Positions 22,969 through 34,265 of a stretch of 64,000 bases of DNA are shown here, one piece after another; within the stretch, counting starts at the first letter, position 1, and each line of letters begins with the position of its first letter. The translations under genes were made by a program, and so were the position numbers. Source of the stretch: Diplonema japonicum (taxonomy: Eukaryota; Euglenozoa; Diplonemea; Diplonemida; Diplonemidae); NCBI GenBank assembly GCA_964019335.1, contig OZ025696.1, positions 248,001-312,000 on the forward strand, written 5' to 3'. The notes under the pieces are model-generated. The model worked only from the letters and a program-made list of their open reading frames with translations. It was not told the origin of the DNA and made no database searches.

Positions 22969-25900
22969 TCAGGCAGACTGGTACAGCTCCAAGGTGTACC
23001 CATTACGGGTGAAGTCGGTGGGGGTACCGAGGACCCTGTCAGCAGTCTGGGAGCGGACGCCGCCAGTGGCCGCGAGGGGCCAGCAGGTGTTCTGGGAGGG
23101 TTGGAAGACCCACGCCTTGCAGTCCTTGTCATCGGAGCAGGTTTTGCAGCAGGTCGCCTGGTCGCACTGCAGCCCATTGGGGTAGGACGGGGACCTCACC
23201 CCTGCCCCCGCATCCGTGTCCATCGCCACCAAGCAGTTCTTCCCAACGAGGGTCTGCTTCGCTGCCTCTGCAGTGGCGTTCGCGAACAGTGCGTTGAAGC
23301 TCCCCACAAGGCTCTGGAACCTCGCGATGTCCTTCCCCGCCGTGTACGAGAAGGTGTCCGCCATCGACCCCACACGCAGCATCGGTGACCCGTTGGGGTC
23401 CACCTGCTGTGCCCCAGGGGTCGTCCTCGTCTCGTCCAGGTTCCTCTTCGCAAAGTGTCCCCTCCTCATCTTTCCCTTGAAGCCGCTGAGGTCAGGGGTG
23501 CTCCCTCCCGCGAAGTCCACTTGGAACACCACAGTCGTGGTGACGGGTGCAGGCCTCCCCTCCACCCTCACCGTCATGCTCTCCCCATCGTAAGACCAGG
23601 TCCCCACACCTCCCCACCTGCTGAAAGCGTAAGCCTGCCCCCCGACCTTCACGCTCGTCGGAGGCATCGAGTTCACAATCTTGAGCACCGCTGCCCTGCT
23701 GCTCGGCTGCCCCGGGAACGTCCCCGTCGTGTTTGTCGAGAACAGCATCTGCGTCCCGCTCCTGGTGTACGCTGCATTCACCCATCCCGACTTCCCCTGT
23801 GGTTTTGTGTTTGAGGGGGAGTTTTTTCTTTTCTTTTTTGTGTCACACCTGAAGGTAGTCGTAGGTACCACCGTCGTCCTCGTACACAGCGGCCTTTCCA
23901 GATGTGGCCCCAGGGAACACCTGTGTGTTTTGTGTTATAGTTCAAATTTTTCTCTATTCTCATTATTCTTGTTCCGTTTCCATACACTGAACTCAAGGAC
24001 GTTGTAAGGGTCAGCGGCCCTCCCGATGGAGTTCCCTGTGGAGATGGGGATGGTGGTGATGATGGCCCCCGCCCTCACGTACAGAGGGATCTCCCAGTTC
24101 GCGAACTTCTTGTCCATGAGCTGAGGACCTGTGTAGCTGCGCCCGCTGTGCCACTCCACCCAGGAACCAGGGGGCAGCCACACCTTCTGTGGGGTCACCC
24201 CACACGGTTCCTCCAGAGGCATCCTCGTCGAGGTGCACCCTGCACTGCTCGTCACAGGGGCCGCAAGGATGTCCTCCCCGAACATGTACTGCCTTGTCGT
24301 TGGCTCTTGCCCGAGGTCCTTGTCCATCGAGACAGGGTACGCCATCGCCTCAGAGGGGTAGTGGTAGTACATCGGGCGGATGAGCCCAACCCCGCTCTCA
24401 AAAGCCTTCTTCGTGTGGGTGTAGATGTATGGGACAAGCCCTGCCCTCAGGGTCAGCGCCTCACGGTTCATTTCCTCGTAGGCACGCGGGACGTTGTAAG
24501 GGCGCACATTCCAGCAGTCAGTTGTTGCAGTGGGCCACTGCTTGCAGCCACCTGCCGACCCACCCCTGTCGTGTGAGCGCATGATCCCACTCACGGAACC
24601 AAGCTGGATCCACCTCACGAACATCTCATGGTCGTCACCAGGTCCCACAATGTCGTGCGACCAGTAGCCCCAACCAACGTTCACTGCCGTCGCTGTGAAG
24701 TAGGCCTGGTAGGCCAGGTTCGACCACTTAAGACCAGACACGTCACCGCTGAAGCCGTGCTGGTAGCGGTGGTTCCCGAGCCCGCCCCACCTGGCATGGA
24801 CCACACCACGCTTGTTCGTGCACCTCCCGTTCTGCACGCAGCGTCTCTTCGGGTCCGTCACACGCATCTTGTCCGTCCAGATAGTGGGGTTCATCTTCAA
24901 CCTGGGGTCCTGCCCAGTGCCACCAGCGGACTCTCCCTGCTGCCAGTCGATCCACCAGAAGTCCATCCCATCCTCCTCAATAGGCTGCACGATCACATCC
25001 TCCAGCACATTGACGTAGGACTTGTTCACAAGGGTGAAGGGGATCCCCTTCGGGCCCCCAGGGTTGCTCGGGTTCAGTCCCAGGGCAGTGCAAGCCTCCA
25101 GGTACCTGTCCTCCCACTTCCCGATCCCAGTGGCATCGTGAAGGTTTGCCGCCACAAGGAGGCCCTTCTGGTGGAAGTAGTCCATCGTGTCCTGTGGGAC
25201 CTGGTACAGGTTGGGGTCCCACGAGTAGCCAGACCAGTCATCCTTCTTGTGCCAGTTCATGTCCAGCACCATCACGTCCAGCGGCATACCGTGGCGCTCG
25301 TACTCCCCAACGATATCGCGGACGTCCTTGTTCGCAAAGTCGTACCACCTTGTGAACCACACCCCGTGGTTGTTGCGGGGGAAGATGGGGATGTGTCCAC
25401 CGATCTGCGTGTAGTCGCGAAGGGCCGTCATGTAATCGTGGGAGTAGGCGAGGAGGTACAGGTCCTCAGTGTCAGCGTTCTTCAACATCTTCCCACTGTC
25501 GTCGGTCCACCAGTCGTCCCCATCCATGCAGGGAACGTCGGTGTCGTCCACCAAAGCCCATCCGTTCTTGCTCACGAGACCCCACTCGCAGTGTTCCATC
25601 TTTGTAGTCGAGCAGTCAAGTGTCCCGTTCTGCTGCCCGTCGAGGGTGCGGAAGGTCCCCCTGAGGTTTCCCTTGTCAGTCGCACTGGTCTGTCCGTAGG
25701 TCCATGTTGTGAAGGTGCTGCTCCCAACGGGCTCCACCTTGAAAACGGAGGCTGTCTTGAAGTCGCCGCTCCCAGCGGTGTAGGTGAGCTTCGCCCTCGC
25801 CGTGGTGATGGTGACCGTCCCGCCCACGTTGCTCTGCGTGAACTGCGGTACAGGGGTCTTCCTGTTCACCACTGCCAGGGTCGGCCTGTCCTCGAACGCC

Positions 25901-26082
25901 CCGCTCTCGCTGTACTCCATTCGGAGAAGCCCGTCAGCCAGCACAGTGAACCGCGCCTTCCCCGCCACCACAGTCGCAGCCACCTCCGCCACAGAGTCGT
26001 ACGGGTACAGCTCGTACTTCATCACGCTAGCTTGCGTCCCCAGCACACACACAGCGAGCGCCGCTGCTACACGGCACTGCAT
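22969..26082 (-). CDS. Secreted GH31 glycosidase with PAN/apple-like C-terminus (3 exons)
   Basis: Exons 23986-26082, 23849-23920 and 22969-23796 join in frame to 998 residues. Introns are 65 bases (GTATGG...CACAG) and 52 bases (GTGTGA...CCACAG). The start is ATG 26080-26082, giving a signal peptide (CRVAAALAVCVLGTQA). The GH31 catalytic domain carries FWWIDWQQG with the nucleophile Asp at about 379 and FSGDVSG with the acid/base Asp at about 447, plus DMNWHK and WSHDIVG motifs. The middle exon supplies YEDDGGTYDY, the standard C-terminal beta-domain signature of GH31, which confirms the splicing. The last 95 or so residues form a cysteine-rich PAN/apple-like module (CDQATCCKTCSDDKDCKAWVF). 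The activity is probably alpha-glucosidase or alpha-xylosidase on external or lysosomal glycans; substrate is not predictable. A splice acceptor at 26125-26126 gives a 42-base leader. Confidence 0.9.
23797..23848 (-). other. GH31 intron 2 (52 bases)
   Basis: The intron begins GTGTGACAC and ends AACCACAG, with a purine-rich middle. Removing it joins YDYLQ to GKSGWVN in frame. Confidence 0.85.
23921..23985 (-). other. GH31 intron 1 (65 bases)
   Basis: The intron begins GTATGGAAAC and ends AACACACAG. Read through, it leads to an in-frame stop in the A-rich interior. Removing it joins NVLEFS to VFPGATSGKAAVYEDDGG. Confidence 0.85.
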
Positions 26083-26126
26083 CTTCAAAGGTGCTTTTGT
26101 TTTTGTGCTCTTTTCACTTGTTTCCT

Positions 26127-27991
26127 GTTAAAGATTTAAAGTTCAACATAACTGAAGAAAGAAGCAAAAAAAGAAAACAAAGAAAATGGTCAGAACAAGA
26201 AACCCGCAAAGGGTACGTGTTATAAAAGAAACAAGTCTACAACTGACGAAGGGAAAAAAAAGAAGAAGAAAAGAAAAACACAATTTTGATTGATGTTTGA
26301 AGGGAAAAAAAAAAAAAAAAGAAAAAGCGGGGGAATGGGTTGCGAATTACGTATTCACTATTCTGTTCTGTTTGACACCGAAAAAAGTTGCGAGACACGT
26401 GCAAAGAAAACCGCAGGATGATGATGGTTGCTTTTTTTCTTTTTTTTTTTTGCTAAAAGAAAATTTTCGTTTGGCAGAGACAAAGCTCATCATAGGGCAT
26501 GAAATGCTCTTGGGGTTTTAAAAGAAAGTACGCGTATCTCTTTCCTTTTTTTTCCCTTCTTCCTTGTCTATTTTTATTATTCTGATTAAAAAAAAAAAAA
26601 AAAGGTTTCTCTAAAAAAAAAGAAAATAGTAATTCAAACAAATTAAGGAGAAAATAAGAGTTACTCTCCCCTGATCTGGTAGCAAATAAATCTCATCGCT
26701 TTTCTCCAAAGGGATCCAATGGGAAAAAAAGAAAAAAAAAAAGAAAAGGAAATAAAAGGGGGGGTCCGAATAATCCCTCTATTTGGGCAAAAGAAAAAGA
26801 ATTATTTGGAATACACTTATTTGGGCTGGGGGACCAGCCACATGTGTTCTTGTCAGTTCTCCCAGGCCGCGGAGAAACTACGCTGAGAGGTTGCGGAGGT
26901 CTGAGAGGCTGCTGGGGCTTGACAAGCTTGCAAGGGCTTGGGAGGCTGCTGGAGCCTCGTCGCACGATCGACCTACATTCGAAGTGCTCAAACCGACGGA
27001 AATCGACTTTTTTTGGTCAAAAAAGGGGTGCAGTACATGGGTTAGGTGGTTGTATCTTTTCCCCGGGGAAAAAAAAAATCTTTTTTTTTGGGAAAAAAAA
27101 ACACATTATTTGGGATGGAATTATTCGGGCCCCCCTTTAGTAAAAATAAAAAGGGGGGGGGGTGGGGGGGAACAACAAGATTTAACAAGAAAAAAAAGGG
27201 GGGGGAAAATATGAGCAATGAGGTCTTTGTGAGACGCTCGTGATCTCATCTCCATTATTAAAATGTGACTTGATTTTAGCGGGCCATGCAATATGCTTCG
27301 CCCCGATTATTAAAGAGAGTAGTGTGGTAAAAAAAAAAACTTGTTAAGCTTTGGTTTGTCATTTTCTTTTTCTTCCTTCTCTTTCTCTCGAGCAAAGGTG
27401 TGCAACAGGTACTATAGACTCTGCCGACACTTCTTTTTTTTTTTCCCCCCCTTATTGCATTTGAATTAAAAAAATAAAATAAAAAAGAAGGCCGTGCCTA
27501 TTAAACAGGCATTGATGAAACTAGTTTTTTTTTTTTTCTTCTTTTTTTTAAAAGGCCTAATCGCTATACCGCTACCAGTCCGGTATTTGTAATCCATACT
27601 GGTTAATCAAGGTCTAAGAATTGGCCGGGGCAAAAAGATTTAGCGGCAAGTAAGTCGTTTTATTTCGCTCTTCGTCATTTGAGTCACTCTTCACTGCCTC
27701 AGATGGCCAAAAATAGTCAAAAATACCCCATCCCCTAAAAATATCTTTCAAGGGGGTTAGGTCACGACAAGACCCTTTTTTTTTCCACTCCAAGCCTCCA
27801 AAATCTGATAATTTAACTAGTTAAAATTATGCCGTTTCGCGTTAAAATTATGAAAAGAAAATGACGAAGAGTGAAAAAAAAAAAAAAAAAAAAAAAAAGC
27901 TAAATCTTTTTATTATTTTAGTCAAAAAAAGAAAAGAAAAGAAAAGTCAACATCTCGGTTGCAGCATCACATGCATGACATGAAAAAGGTC
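26127..27991. other. Gene-free region with dispersed repeat and homopolymers
   Basis: 26804-26975 is the partner of the repeat at 16341-16585. 27215-27245 is a very short LINE subfamily 2 tail. A MITE at 27660-27876 is listed separately. 27545-27640 holds unique-looking sequence with no assignable function. The remainder is A, T and G runs. Confidence 0.6.
27660..27876. mobile_element. MITE with CTCTTCGTCAT terminal inverted repeats, copy 2
   Basis: The ends are TTTCGCTCTTCGTCATTT and AAATGACGAAGAGTG. The interior, read in reverse, matches the MITE at 46907-47218 (shared GTATTTTTGACTATTT, TTGTCGTG and TTTTAACTAGTTAAA). Outside the element the flank AAGTAAGTCGTTTTATTT also matches, so the mobile or duplicated unit is larger than the TIR-bounded part. 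Confidence 0.75.
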
Positions 27992-30900
27992 TCAAAAACT
28001 ATCAAATTGAGACTTCAGTTCACCGCGTTCCATATATTCAGGCACAGGAGCAGCCGCAGAAGAAGGATACGTGGCTGGGTCCAGAGGAGGAAAGGGAGCA
28101 GCAGATGTAAACAACTTTTTTTAAAAAAAGATTTTTTTTTTTTTTTTTTTTTCGCACACCTCTACAGAAAGCTTTGCCCGATTACCTGAAACGATAGTGT
28201 CCCGATACCACTGCAGCATGAAGCTTTTCGTAATCGATGAGATGTAACTGTGGACCTTTTCCTTGTGGTCCCACACACGGTCTTCGTTGACAATGTGTGT
28301 CCAAGTCTCTGCAATCTCTTTCTCAATGGAAAGAGGGGGCTCTAACATACTCTTTGCAACAGAGTCACGGATCACATTGAAGGCCTCCTCGCTCATTGTG
28401 TCAAGCGTGTTGGCGTACTCCGCGAGGAAATTTTCAATACGTCCGTCCAGGTAGGCAGCGTTGCGGCTGTTGGACTGCACTGCACACAGTAGCACCCATA
28501 CGTTTTTAATCTTCCTTTCTGACGCGAAAGCAGTGTACCCCAAGGCCTCTTTGCCTCGTATCTGTTCAACATAGTTCTCTCCAACAAGCTGCCCTAACAA
28601 CAAGGATAGCCCTTCATTCTGGACACTGTGCACACCGATTTGATACGTTGCCCTCACTGCGTCATCCTTGCTTGTTGAGTCCTGGTTTTGTATTTGGACA
28701 ACCGCCCATCCGTTCTGTAGCTTGTGGACAAGCCTCTCTTCCTTCTTTACCTCCGCCGGCTTTGTGCAGATGCTTGTCGAATCTAAGATGTCCGTGAATT
28801 TTTTCACGTGGGCTTCCGGGTCCTTGAAGTTCCCTTGTACCAAAAGCCTGCACCCTGTGCCTCTGTACGCTTGCAGTGCTTCGCTGATGCTGTCTGTTGT
28901 GATGTTCGCCAGCTCGCGGAGCATCGCCTCCTTCGGGACCTCCGTTGCGATCAGCTCCTTCAAACTGATGTAATAAGCGTTTGCGTAGGCCTCGTGGGTC
29001 TTGACCTCTCGGAAGCTCTCTGTTACCAGCTGCAGACGGTCGTCGGGAACCGCACCGAGCGGATCCTCCAGCGCTGAAAGAACAGTTTTGAAAATCTCGG
29101 TCTGCTTGGGCGACACCCCCGACACGGTGATATCGATGTAGTCCACCTCATACGTCAGCTTGTACGTCAGTGACGCAAGGCCTGCCTTGTACGTGACGTC
29201 CTCAAGTGCAATGCGAACACTGTCGGCAGCAAGGTCAAAGGCAAGCTTGTCCAGAGGCGGCACGGTACCGTTAACGATCGGCAGGTCTGTGCTGCGGTAC
29301 ATCCGGAAGACAAAGGCAGAGAACGGAACCTTTGTTGTTGTGCCTTTGTAAGCCGCGTCGATCGTCGCATGGGAGTACCACTTAGGCGCTGACGACAGGA
29401 CGTTATCAGGAGGCGATGTGTGCAGCGCCTGTGCCTCGCCCACTGTCACACCATACTCGCTGTTGTTCCCCGCGAGTGTCAGACGGCTTGCCTCAGGAGG
29501 CGGGGTGGCCCACTTGTTGTACGATTCATCAGTGATGTCGTCATAGCTGTACGGGATGTTGTACCACTTCTCAGTCAGGGTGGTCTTGCCGACCGCTGAT
29601 GCGGTGAGCAACAAGACAATGGAGTTCTTTGCGTCCATTGCGTCCATGCATGTCTGTGCGGTATCGGCGTCGAAACGCAGCTCGGACGGAGGCTGCAGAA
29701 CAGTCTCGATGGGTGTGTTCGCCATCTTTTCGGTTACGCCCGACACGAAAGACGACGGGTTGGGGCTCTTCACGTCGAAGGTCCATGCGACGTGGCGCAG
29801 CTCCTTGCGTTCGTTGAACCACTGCTCCAAGAGCCCCTTGTTCTTCTTTATAAGCGCAACGTACGAATAAACAATGGCGATGACGTCGTCCATACGGTTC
29901 TCGCCCTCAGGGGTCAGCGTCACGTAGCATGCGATTGTTGTGAACCATGCTTGATGGTCGTCGACACCAGCTGTGATGGATGTCGCCAGACCAGCATCGA
30001 CCAGTGTGTGCAGCAGCCTGCCCTCGGACTTGTCCATGAAGATATCGTTCAGAATAGAAACACCATTGTCTGGGTACTTCCCGTCGATGGTCAGCTCGAT
30101 GGGCCATATCACAATTGCTTGCCGAAGATCCATGTTGCTGGGTACAACGTTGAGAATCTTTTGTGTGTACCTGGCGGTGACCTGGTCGCGGGAGGCATTT
30201 CCGCCGTTTGGAAACGGCTGCGGGTAGTTTGTCGGGTCCGCCTTCCAAGGTTGCGGGGGTGCATCTGTTTTGTTGACACTTGAAAAACTCTTTTCAAGCA
30301 TGTCTTGCATCTCTGCGATCGAGTGGTTAGACAAAATCGCGATTGTGTACCGATTGGTGGCGTACTGTGCATCGTAGAAGGCTACCAGAGCGTCACGGAT
30401 TCCTGTTTTGTTGAGCGTGGCGCTGTTTCCCGTTCCGAACGAGTTGAACGGGGTAACCGGCGACGAGATCGCCTCCACCAATTGCCAGGTGCGGTACACG
30501 TCGTTGTTCTGGTTCTTGCTGTTTTCGTTGTCGACGGCCTTTATCTCCCTGTCCATCGTGTTCTCCACAAACAGAGGCGATTCGAAAAAACCACCGAAAA
30601 CATCGAGGGATTCAGCGAGACCGTCAGTCTGAACCTGGTAATAGTAATTAGTGTTCTCCCGCTTTGTAAACGCATTGTAATACCCGGAATACTTTTGAAG
30701 CGTCTCGGCAAATTTCGACTCGCCTGGGTATCTCTTACTGCCTCTGAATAACATGTGCTCATTGAAATGAGCCAGACCGAACCACTCCTTCGGGTCGGAG
30801 AAGGTACCCACGCTGTCAACGTTTAGTGAAGCGGCAGACATCGACGCCTTGTCATCTGCTATGAGAAGGTATTTTATACCGTTTTCCATGATGCCGGACT

Positions 30901-31255
30901 TGAATTCTCTTGAATCGTAAGAGCTTTTCATGATGGGGCTATCGGTGGGAGGGCTGAGCGTGGATGGATCGGGTGATGGGGTGTTGTTAGTGACGTTGTC
31001 ATCGTCGTCATCGTCGTCGCGCGTCAACAGCACCGATACGGTGACCACGATAGCGATGACTAGAAGTGCGGCGATTCCGATGAAGATGTACATTTTGGTT
31101 TTGTTTCTCCGTTCCGTTTCTTCTCTTACCTTTCTAGTCGTTTCGTCCATCGGGTCCTTGTAGTCACCATTCATCTCGTCCTCGTGTTCCATCCCCTTCA
31201 TCTCCTCTATCAGCGCATCATCGATACGATCCTCGTTCTTAAATGTTGGAGCCAT
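27992..31255 (-). CDS. Membrane-anchored M16 metallopeptidase (insulysin-like), 2 exons
   Basis: Exon 1 (28160-31255) encodes 1032 residues: an acidic cytosolic N-terminus, one membrane span (about 55-77), an Asp/Pro-rich linker, then an M16 peptidase. The inverted zinc motif HxxEH is HFNEH (163-167), with the third ligand Glu at about 244 in REIKAVDNEN, matching the insulysin family. The C-terminal half (for example GLSLLLGQLV and RGKEALGYTAF) is the inactive half-domain usual for this family. Read straight through, the frame ends in poly-Lys. A 45-base intron (28115-28159, GTGTGCG...AAAAG) joins LSVE to exon 2 (27992-28114), which encodes 40 residues rich in Pro/Ala and then stops, 1072 residues in all. 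A type II membrane anchor is unusual for insulysins, which are mostly soluble. Likely role: degrading peptides at the cell surface or in an endomembrane lumen. Confidence 0.88.
28115..28159 (-). other. Putative M16 intron (45 bases)
   Basis: It begins GTGTGCG, contains an A run then a T run, and ends AAAAAAAG. The following 40 codons are open, GC-rich and free of homopolymer. Without splicing, the protein would end in a lysine run plus IFF. Confidence 0.6.
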
Positions 31256-32417
31256 TTTATTTTTATTTCTTTTTTTTTTTTACAGCCTTTTTTTTTTTTT
31301 TTTTGTGGGAAAATTGGGGGATTTTCCTTTTATTTTCTTTTTGTTGAAGAATTAAAAAAAAAAAGGGGGGGAGAGAGAGAGAGACTCTTTTTTCTTTTTA
31401 TTTTCTTTTGCCACCGTTTCACAATAAAGTACTTTTCTTTATTTTTTCTTGTGTTATTTTCTTTTCTTTTTCAAAAGAAAATAAGAAAATATGAGTTAAA
31501 GGAGGACTTTTGTGAGTACGGCCAGGTGGTGGTCACCTGATCCCCTCATTTTTTTCCCCCCCTTCTTCTTCCTCTTCCGTCCTCTACTGGTGGGGAAAAG
31601 AGGAATTTGGCCGTTGTTTGTGCGTGCAGGATAACCCCTTGAGAAGAAGTTTGTAAACCCGAAACACGTTACCAACGTTTCACCGTTTATTTAGACAAGT
31701 CAAAGACTAGTTCTTGAAAAACAGGGGGGGGGGGGGAGGGAGGGAAGGGAAACTATGTTTTTAGAGACCAAATTTTTACAACTGCTTTGTAAAATGTTTT
31801 GGTCTCAAAGATAACTTTTCCCCACACAAAAAAAGTGGGGGGGGGACACCTGGGAGGTTACATACAAGGGTTAGAGACTACGGGAAAAATAGAGAAAAAT
31901 TGGTGTAGGGCGACAAAACAAAGGAGAATAAAAAGGGGGGTGGGGAACGGGGGGCTTTCGTTTTTCTTTTTTTTGCATTTCTTATTCGCTTGGGTGGCTA
32001 AAAAAAGCGAGGTTTTCGGTCAGAAAGATTGTCCCAAAGAGAAAACATTCCACGGGAAGGCGGGCGAATTCCCACCTGTTTACCCCCTCCTTTTTATTTC
32101 TTAAACTGTAAAAAAAAAGAGTCGGTAGATTGTTGTTTGTGCACAGCCGGGGGGGGGTTAACCTGTAGAAGGATAAGCCCAACAATTTCTACCAGTACTC
32201 CTTTTTTTTTTTTTTTTTTTTTTTTGCAAATAACAAATTTCAGTATCAATACTATTGTTTTTTTTTTCTTGTTCAAAAAAAAGAAAAAAAAAAAAATACA
32301 CCAAAAAAATTCCTCCTCAGCTATAATAAAAAGAAAAGTGAGCAGTTCGAAAAGAAAAAAAATTTTTTTCTTCTTGTTTTCATGCAAAAAAAAACCATCC
32401 CCCCCCCCCCCCCCCCC
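31256..32417. repeat. Gene-free region with short repeats
   Basis: The first 60 or so bases are the A-rich leader of the M16 gene (read on minus), behind a CT microsatellite (31370-31385) suited to a splice-acceptor tract. 31488-31516 is a LINE subfamily 2 tail. 31597-31715 is a diverged copy of the repeat at 49211-49335 (shared GGCCGTTGTTTGTGCGTG and TAGACAAGTCAAAGACT). 32115-32190 is a copy of the repeat at 12985-13055. No gene is seen. Confidence 0.65.
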
Positions 32418-33698
32418 CTACAAGTCATCCATAGAAAACGACGCCTGCTTCGCATGGACTTCATAAACATATGTTCTAGAAACTTCTGCGTCCATGGTTT
32501 TAGCGCTGCAAGCAATAACGTCTCTTGACGCATCGTAGCAGATGTCGGTGAGGTTGAGCCGTTGCTTGTTGAACAGTGGAAGAGTGTTAACTGCAGGATC
32601 AGCGGAGTTGAGATCTACACGAAGCACCTCAGTTCCACAACAAACAAAAGCAGCGTCTTCATGCACCACAAACTGCCCATCTGTTTCCATCGCACACGGC
32701 AGGTTGTACCTCCGAGTACTACCGCCTGACGCGAACGAATAGGTATACAACACAATCCCTTTCCGCTCACCTTGCGCCCGCATCGTGTATACAACGTAAT
32801 TCTTGCGAACCTGTATTGCAATACCCCGAGAAAGTGGGTCGATGGCTATTCGCGACTCAACAATATCTCTGTTTGCACCTAGAACAATAATCTCCCTGTC
32901 CATGAGAATGTACATTTTTGAAAGCGGTGTTACGTGCAAATCCAAAAAACATTTCTTCAATCCTGTGATTTCAAGCGGGACCCGTACTCGATTTCTAATG
33001 TTGTCTTTCAGTTCATATATGTCAAACTGCCCAAGAACGTAAATAATGGAGTTGAACATTCTGACGCGTTTTACAGTGAATTGAAAAGCAACAGTGGTGG
33101 GTTGTTTATTCATCTCGGTGATGCTAATGACACGGTCGTCACCGCTACAGGAAGCCCGGTTCCCGTCCTCCATTGTGATGTACTTCAGCTCGGAACGAAG
33201 AGGGCCGATAATGTTTTCGTTTTTAAAGAACGCTCCTCCTTGTAACGGAACCGGTTTTTTCATTGAAGTGTGCATATTGTGGTAATCAGGCGGCGGAAGC
33301 GAGTTTGGAACAACAGACGATGGAAAAGACCCCACACTCATTGTCGGGCTCATTGTTTGAAAAGTAGTCCTTCCCTTGTTGTGAAACTGCTGGCTTTTCT
33401 GCGGTTCTTTCATGTTTGTTGGGCTGCTGTGTGCCGATGACGGCTGCGAGTTCTGCCTTGTCTGCAAAGGGGAGTAGCTGCTTTGCTCTAGCATCAACTC
33501 CCTCTTTTGCGCCTCCAGCTCCACATTCTTCTCGCGGAGTTCGTCCACCTTTCTTTCGGCGTCCATCGCTCGCTTGCTCAATTCCGAGTACTTTTGTTTC
33601 ATGTGCTTTTCTGTCTCCTCCGTTCGCTTCTTGAGTTCGGCGTACTTGAGTTCCATGAAATCGATGTACTCGATTAACCTTGCGTCAATAGGCTTCAT
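32418..33698 (-). CDS. Coiled coil plus beta-propeller-like protein, paralogue 1
   Basis: The product is 426 residues from ATG 33696-33698, which I prefer over the in-frame ATG 42 bases upstream because the intervening codons are lysine runs in the A-rich leader. Residues about 5-75 form a charged coiled coil (LKKRTEETEKHMKQKYSEL). A Ser/Pro/Gln linker follows (about 80-150). The remainder is made of beta-strand-rich units resembling a WD40/propeller fold, with no clear WD signatures. It shares motifs with the gene at 35953-36876: GPLRSELK, RASCSGD, DAAFVCCG and LNLTDICYDASRDVIACSA. Function unknown. The two genes flank a piggyBac insertion and look like a tandem duplication. Confidence 0.75.
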   Translation of the reverse strand: MKPIDARLIEYIDFMELKYAELKKRTEETEKHMKQKYSELSKRAMDAERKVDELREKNVELEAQKRELMLEQSSYSPLQTRQNSQPSSAHSSPTNMKEPQKSQQFHNKGRTTFQTMSPTMSVGSFPSSVVPNSLPPPDYHNMHTSMKKPVPLQGGAFFKNENIIGPLRSELKYITMEDGNRASCSGDDRVISITEMNKQPTTVAFQFTVKRVRMFNSIIYVLGQFDIYELKDNIRNRVRVPLEITGLKKCFLDLHVTPLSKMYILMDREIIVLGANRDIVESRIAIDPLSRGIAIQVRKNYVVYTMRAQGERKGIVLYTYSFASGGSTRRYNLPCAMETDGQFVVHEDAAFVCCGTEVLRVDLNSADPAVNTLPLFNKQRLNLTDICYDASRDVIACSAKTMDAEVSRTYVYEVHAKQASFSMDDL

Positions 33699-34265
33699 TT
33701 TCTTTTCTTTTTTTTTTTTTTTTTTTCTTTTTCCCCGCAATTAAATATTGAACCACATTTTTCTTTAAAAAAAAAAAAAAAAGAAAAAAGTAAGCTGGGC
33801 AAGAAAGGGGGGGGAAAAAAAAAGAAGAAAAAAAAAAAAAAAAGCTAGAGCGGAAGAGGATTTATAAATAAAAGGAATTCAGAATTTTTTTATATGTTTC
33901 ATGGCAGTCAGACCACCTCTAGACACTCATCATCCACAGGACCTCATTTGACGTTTAAACGGACCTAGTCAACGGGACGTCACCTGCCTGTACACCGGCA
34001 TGCTGCTAGGGAACGATGGGTCTTTCCTGGATTTGTACTTTGCCATGGATTTTCAACTACAATATGGTAACATATGAGCTCGTTCGGATTAAAGATGTCA
34101 AGAAACAAAAGAAGAAGAAAAAACACTATTCTTTTTTTTTTTTTTTTCTTTCTTTCTTTTTTTTTTATTTTTGACCACTTGAGTTTTAAAAAAAAAAGAA
34201 AAAGAAAAAAAAAAAATAGAGACACAAAGGAGGCCAGCGTTGGTGGGACGCCCTGTTTTTTCTTC
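33699..34265. other. Gene-free spacer with homopolymers
   Basis: Upstream leader of the propeller-like gene (T runs on plus, therefore A-rich on minus), then several A and T runs. No repeat family was recognised. Confidence 0.5.

Noticed and set aside
24628-26139. A 503-codon plus-strand frame
   Set aside because: It is antisense to the GH31 gene, whose catalytic motifs are clear on the minus strand.
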